A stretch of 8,747 bases of DNA. It comes from Candidatus Kaiserbacteria bacterium (lineage in GTDB: Bacteria > Patescibacteriota > Minisyncoccia > Phycocordibacterales > UBA918). Of this stretch, positions 7,007-8,747 are shown piece by piece. The translations under genes and the position numbers were made by a program. Every line of letters starts with the position of its first letter. Position 1 is the stretch's first letter. The stretch is taken from assembly GCA_007116965.1 (NCBI GenBank), contig SKHJ01000039.1, forward strand, positions 1 to 8,747. Reading direction: 5' to 3'. The notes beneath the pieces are model-generated. The model did not search any database. It had not been told where the DNA came from and saw only the letters and a program-made list of their open reading frames with translations.

Positions 7007-7711
7007 TTATTTTGTACCGTTAATCATCACCTTAAACACATTACCGACCACACCAATCAGGAGACCGAGTAATAGTAAACCAGTGAAGCGAGCCGCTACC
7101 AATAGTGCCTCACCCCAGAAAGTCTCTGGGGCAGACACCGCGATACCACCTAAGAAGACCTTTAGTGACCACCACATCGCTAGTGGAATACTAGTGAAGG
7201 AAGAGTGAGCCGGCTCGACCACATATAGGAGTGTGCTCATTATTAATAGCGCAAACAAGAGTACCGAACCGTACAACGCCACACTCAAGCCAGCGACTCC
7301 GTACGATTCTTCAATTTGTTGGAGATTGTCGCTCCGCGACACCTTAGCCATCCGCAACATTCGTAGCATTCGGATAATCCGCACAGCGCGGGCGGCTTTC
7401 AAAAAGGTAAAGTTACCGAGACCAAGTATAGTTGGCGCAATGGCTAAGAGATCGATGATGCCAAAAAAGCTGAAAACATACTGCCGACGTGGTCGCGTTA
7501 CGTACCAACGACCAAGGTACTCTGCGAGGAAGAAGGATACTGCTACCCACTCAACAACCACAAACCACGTCGCGTACCGCTCAAACGCCACGACTGTCTC
7601 CAAAGCAATAGCGATAATAGACACTACGGTGACAAAGGCCAACACATCGTTGGTAATTCGGTAGCGGACTGTCCCGCTTTGGAGAAAACACTGTTCGAGA
7701 TACTGCTTCAT
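7007..7711 (-). CDS. Voltage-sensor-type ion channel with non-canonical pore
   Basis: A 234-residue integral membrane protein of the voltage-gated ion channel (Ion_trans) superfamily. Likely helices: S1 about 21-42, S2 47-68 (acidic E54, E64), S3 78-97 (D87), S4 104-124, S5 141-166, pore helix about 176-186, S6 202-227. S4 is a textbook voltage sensor with a basic residue every third position: K105, R108, R111, R114, R117, R120, K123. The pore segment aligns to KvAP-like channels through PLAMWW and the later P-x-T, yet the filter position reads LGGIAV (187-192) instead of TVGYGD. Potassium selectivity therefore cannot be assumed. I chose the ATG at 7711; the frame stays open to 7864, but that part is antisense to tRNA-Val. 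A candidate promoter lies directly upstream. First gene of the cluster leading to uppS. Confidence 0.88.
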   Translation of the reverse strand: MKQYLEQCFLQSGTVRYRITNDVLAFVTVVSIIAIALETVVAFERYATWFVVVEWVAVSFFLAEYLGRWYVTRPRRQYVFSFFGIIDLLAIAPTILGLGNFTFLKAARAVRIIRMLRMLRMAKVSRSDNLQQIEESYGVAGLSVALYGSVLLFALLIMSTLLYVVEPAHSSFTSIPLAMWWSLKVFLGGIAVSAPETFWGEALLVAARFTGLLLLGLLIGVVGNVFKVMINGTK

Positions 7712-7724
7712 AGCGCGTCTCTCT

Positions 7725-7753
7725 AGTATACCGCAGCGTCCTGATGCTGTTGA
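7725..7753 (-). promoter_or_regulatory. Candidate promoter of the channel-uppS cluster
   Basis: On the minus strand TCAACA (7748-7753, 4 of 6 to the -35) is 17 nt from TATACT (7725-7730, 5 of 6 to the -10). The predicted start near 7718 gives a leader of only about 7 nt, so the mRNA would be nearly leaderless, which fits the missing Shine-Dalgarno. Its -35 overlaps the -35 of the divergent tRNA-Val promoter. Confidence 0.45.
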
Positions 7754-7777
7754 ATATTTTTGCAAAACAGGTACTAT
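7750..7777 (+). promoter_or_regulatory. Candidate promoter of tRNA-Val
   Basis: TTGAAT (7750-7755) and TACTAT (7772-7777) are 16 nt apart, each matching consensus at 4 of 6 positions. An alternative -10 is TATAAG at 7775-7780 with a 19-nt spacer. The start would be near 7784, leaving a pre-tRNA leader of about 14 nt. Confidence 0.4.
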
Positions 7778-7797
7778 AAGAGCCACCAAAAATAAAC

Positions 7798-7870
7798 GCG
7801 CGGTTAGCTCAGTTGGTAGAGCGGTTCGTTTACACCGAAAAGGTCGGGGGTTCAAGTCCCTCACCGCGCA
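7798..7870 (+). tRNA. tRNA-Val (anticodon UAC)
   Basis: Acceptor strands GCGCGGT (7798-7804) and ACCGCGC (7863-7869) pair fully, with discriminator A at 7870. The D arm reads TAGCTCAGTTGGTAGAGC. The anticodon arm TTCGT-TTACACC-GAA gives anticodon TAC in the pattern common to bacterial valine tRNAs. The T arm is GGGGGTTCAAGTCCCTC. Length is 73 nt and CCA is not encoded (CGA follows). Its last ten bases overlap, antisense, the stop end of the recombinase fragment. Confidence 0.96.
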
Positions 7871-8190
7871 CGAGCAATGGTTTTTAACCCCGAACTAGTA
7901 TCGTCACCATCCTCAAATCCGATACGTTCGACCGAATATACTTTTTCTTTAGAAACGATTTCGTGAAGTATTTCACTTGGTAGTTTAAGTTTTATGTGGA
8001 TCCTGTCTGGTATCTGCTGGTCCTTTTTCTTTCTACCGGCTACCGGATCATCAGCTCGGACCGGTCTGGTATAAACAACTATTTCATCAATAAGAATCTT
8101 TAGTATCTTTGCTATTGTTTCTCTATCTTTGAAATTCTTCTCTAGTTTTTCTGTATAGTGACTTGAAAACAAGTGAAAGGTACCCCTTTC
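7861..8190 (-). pseudogene. C-terminal fragment of a serine site-specific recombinase
   Basis: The frame is open from 8190 (a stop lies at 8191-8193) to a TGA at 7861-7863, and its only reasonable initiator is TTG at 8170-8172, which would give 103 residues. It contains KDRETIAKILKILIDEIVVY (15-34), TRPVRADDPVAGRKKK (35-50) and IPDRIHIKLKLPSEI (54-68). I associate this pattern with the C-terminal end of large serine recombinases common in CPR genomes; that is from memory and not checked. The N-terminal resolvase catalytic domain is absent and nothing upstream encodes it, so this is most likely a remnant. The last three codons and stop are read from the tRNA-Val 3' end in antisense, placing a possible integration boundary at the tRNA. 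It could alternatively be a short expressed protein. Confidence 0.6.
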
Positions 8191-8222
8191 TTAGGAACAA
8201 AATTATCTGTTTATAAACTACC

Positions 8223-8251
8223 TTGACAGCTTTTTTACCACATCGTACTTT
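8223..8251 (+). promoter_or_regulatory. Promoter of the 51-residue acidic protein gene
   Basis: TTGACA (8223-8228) is a perfect -35, spaced 17 nt from TACTTT (8246-8251), a weak -10 matching 3 of 6 positions. The start would fall near 8258, exactly where the leader hairpin begins. A strong -35 with a poor -10 may mean activator dependence, but this is inference. Confidence 0.5.
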
Positions 8252-8257
8252 GAAAAG

Positions 8258-8285
8258 GTGGCCACACCACGGCCACAGGAAGGAG
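8258..8285 (+). promoter_or_regulatory. Leader hairpin plus strong Shine-Dalgarno
   Basis: GTGGCC (8258-8263) and GGCCAC (8271-8276) form a 6-bp stem with a 7-nt loop. Immediately after it comes AGGAAGGAG (8277-8285), ending 6 nt before the ATG. The hairpin leaves the ribosome site free and could protect the mRNA 5' end. This Shine-Dalgarno decides the start codon of the small gene and contrasts with the other genes here, which lack one. Confidence 0.6.
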
Positions 8286-8291
8286 ACCAAA

Positions 8292-8447
8292 ATGACCGAC
8301 GTGGAACAAGCAATGGAAGAGCTTCGAGATGAAGCTACCGCCATCGATCAACTTGTTTCTGATGCTGAGAAGCAGTTCGGCGATACTCTCATTGCCAATA
8401 CGCTCGGACCCATCCCCGAGCCAACGATCCGCGACTTTGCCCATTAA
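8292..8447 (+). CDS. Small acidic protein of unknown function (51 aa)
   Basis: I do not recognise this protein. The 51 residues are strongly acidic (12 Asp/Glu against 3 Lys/Arg). Residues about 2-30 are probably one amphipathic helix (VEQAMEELRDEA to DAEKQF), followed by a Pro/Gly-containing tail (TLGPIPEPTIRDFAH). There is no signal peptide, membrane segment or cysteine. Expression signals are unusually complete: a consensus -35, a leader hairpin, an optimal Shine-Dalgarno and a structured terminator-like element 15 nt after the TAA. The frame is open upstream to 8223, but no start there has a ribosome site. It lies between two tRNA genes beside a recombinase fragment, on the strand opposite to all other protein genes in the window, so recent acquisition is plausible. 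Reality of the gene rests on its signals, not on homology. Confidence 0.65.
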   Translation: MTDVEQAMEELRDEATAIDQLVSDAEKQFGDTLIANTLGPIPEPTIRDFAH

Positions 8448-8462
8448 GGACACCTTCTCCAC

Positions 8463-8540
8463 GTAGAGCGCCCCCAGGACATTCTCACCCAACACATTGA
8501 TTTGTATATTGGATGATCTTGGCCCGCGCTCTACTTTTTT
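8463..8540 (+). terminator. Long structured terminator or small structured RNA
   Basis: GTAGAGCGC (8463-8471) pairs with GCGCTCTAC (8526-8534) and is followed by six T (8535-8540). Inside, CCAGGA (8474-8479) pairs with TCTTGG (8517-8522), and CATTC (8480-8484) with GGATG (8511-8515), leaving a 26-nt loop: 20 pairs in all, including G-U wobbles valid only in plus-strand RNA. It ends the small acidic-protein transcript and could also be a stable 3'-derived RNA. It is much longer than a usual terminator hairpin. Confidence 0.6.
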
Positions 8541-8564
8541 GCCAAAATTTTAATATAGAAATCA

Positions 8565-8602
8565 AGAAAACACTTTTGTCGCTGGCGACAAAAGTGTTTT
8601 CT
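8565..8602 (+). terminator. Second strong hairpin terminator
   Basis: Arms 8565-8581 and 8586-8602 pair over 17 bp without mismatch around a 4-nt loop (CTGG). The distal arm ends in TTTTCTCTT on the plus strand, and on the minus strand in TTTTCTTG, so it may work in both directions. It insulates the small gene from the tRNA-Arg that begins 31 nt later. Confidence 0.65.
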
Positions 8603-8632
8603 CTTACCCTAAAATCTGCTACTGTAATCCGT

Positions 8633-8668
8633 GCCCCCATAGCTTAATGGATAAAGCAGGAGACTTCT
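8633..8668 (+). tRNA. tRNA-Arg (UCU)-like, 5' half, interrupted
   Basis: The sequence GCCCCCA (acceptor 5' strand), TA, D arm GCTT-AATGGATA-AAGC (8642-8657), A26, anticodon stem GGAGA (8659-8663) and loop CTTCTAA (8664-8670) matches the 5' half of bacterial tRNA-Arg with anticodon TCT at 8666-8668. After that the tRNA pattern stops: no T arm with GGTTCGA and no pairing acceptor strand GGGGGC occur before the window ends. The 3' half must lie beyond the window. Whether the break is after U34 or U36 is unclear; if after U34, the final anticodon would be completed by the 3' exon and could differ. Confidence 0.7.
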
Positions 8669-8747
8669 AAGCTCTTGATACGGGCTGAGACAGTCTGGGA
8701 GACTGTCGAAGAAGGTTGACTGGTATTTTATGAGGGAAACGAAATAA
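8669..8747 (+). ncRNA. 5' part of a probable group I intron in tRNA-Arg
   Basis: Sequence downstream of the anticodon carries features of tRNA group I introns in the usual order. A hairpin at 8685-8711 (8 bp GACAGTCT/AGACTGTC, tandem G-A mismatches and two closing pairs) sits where P2 is expected. It is preceded by GGG (8682-8684), which can pair with the exon TCT through U-G, C-G and U-G as an internal guide. TGAGGGAAACGAAAT (8731-8745) resembles the conserved P element (TCAGGGAAACCTAAAT in the Anabaena tRNA-Leu intron, as I recall it). The catalytic core elements Q, R and S and the 3' splice site lie outside the window. Splice-site placement is uncertain. Confidence 0.6.

Noticed and set aside
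7712..7864. N-terminal extension of the channel gene up to 7864, giving 285 residues that begin MRDLNPRP.
   Set aside because: This stretch is the antisense reading of tRNA-Val, a well-known annotation artefact. The ATG at 7711 sits just after a promoter and gives a normal channel N-terminus.
8123..8495. Minus-strand frames opposite the small acidic gene (8123-8344 and 8235-8495).
   Set aside because: They lack ribosome sites and recognisable domains and run across the promoter, hairpin and coding region of the plus-strand gene. They do not supply the missing part of the recombinase.
7870..8632. A duplicated tRNA-Val 3' end (attR-like direct repeat) marking the far side of an integrated element.
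   Set aside because: I looked for copies of GGTTCAAGTCCC or CACCGCGC and saw none within the window, so element boundaries cannot be claimed.
8633..8707. Reading the tRNA-Arg as uninterrupted to about 8707.
   Set aside because: The 3' anticodon stem would carry an A-G mismatch, there is no T arm or T loop, and no strand pairs with the GCCCCCA acceptor. The downstream sequence fits an intron better.
1..8747. CRISPR array or insertion sequence.
   Set aside because: No regularly spaced direct repeats, transposase or terminal inverted repeats with target duplications were seen.

Overview
The window looks like chromosomal DNA of a small-genome bacterium of the Patescibacteria / Candidate Phyla Radiation type. 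This is inference from several traits seen together: a ribosomal protein L19 with a long acidic low-complexity tail, almost no Shine-Dalgarno sequences before the housekeeping genes, tightly packed or overlapping genes, a giant secreted Ig-like surface protein, tRNA genes without encoded CCA, a CPR-style serine recombinase C-terminus, and a tRNA apparently split by a group I intron. TAA, TAG and TGA all serve as stops, so the UGA-recoded CPR lineages are unlikely. No single feature fixes the lineage.

Layout from right to left along the main (minus) direction. At 7711 a divergent promoter region separates tRNA-Val (plus strand) from a minus-strand cluster: a voltage-sensor ion channel with an unusual pore, acylphosphatase, undecaprenyl diphosphate synthase (uppS) and an RluA-type pseudouridine synthase. 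These genes are 1 nt apart or overlap, so they are probably one operon. Ribosomal protein L19 (rplS) follows after 71 bp and ends at a strong hairpin terminator. Next is a separate transcription unit for a 1396-residue envelope protein that looks like two secreted proteins joined through an internal transmembrane / signal-peptide pair. A tRNA-Leu(GAG) with its own promoter and terminator closes the left end.

The right end (7861-8747) is different. It holds a C-terminal fragment of a serine recombinase whose stop codon lies inside the tRNA-Val 3' end. Next to it is a small plus-strand gene for a 51-residue acidic protein of unknown function, with a consensus -35, a leader hairpin, the only textbook Shine-Dalgarno in the window and a highly structured 3' element. 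A second strong hairpin follows, then the 5' half of a tRNA-Arg(UCU)-like gene that breaks off near the anticodon into sequence resembling the start of a group I intron. This end reads as an accessory or integration-prone spot between two tRNA genes.

The minus-strand cluster combines cell-envelope lipid-carrier synthesis (UppS), RNA modification (RluA family), ribosome assembly (L19) and small-molecule phosphate chemistry (acylphosphatase). The two most notable items are the split tRNA and the channel with a full arginine-rich S4 but no canonical potassium filter.
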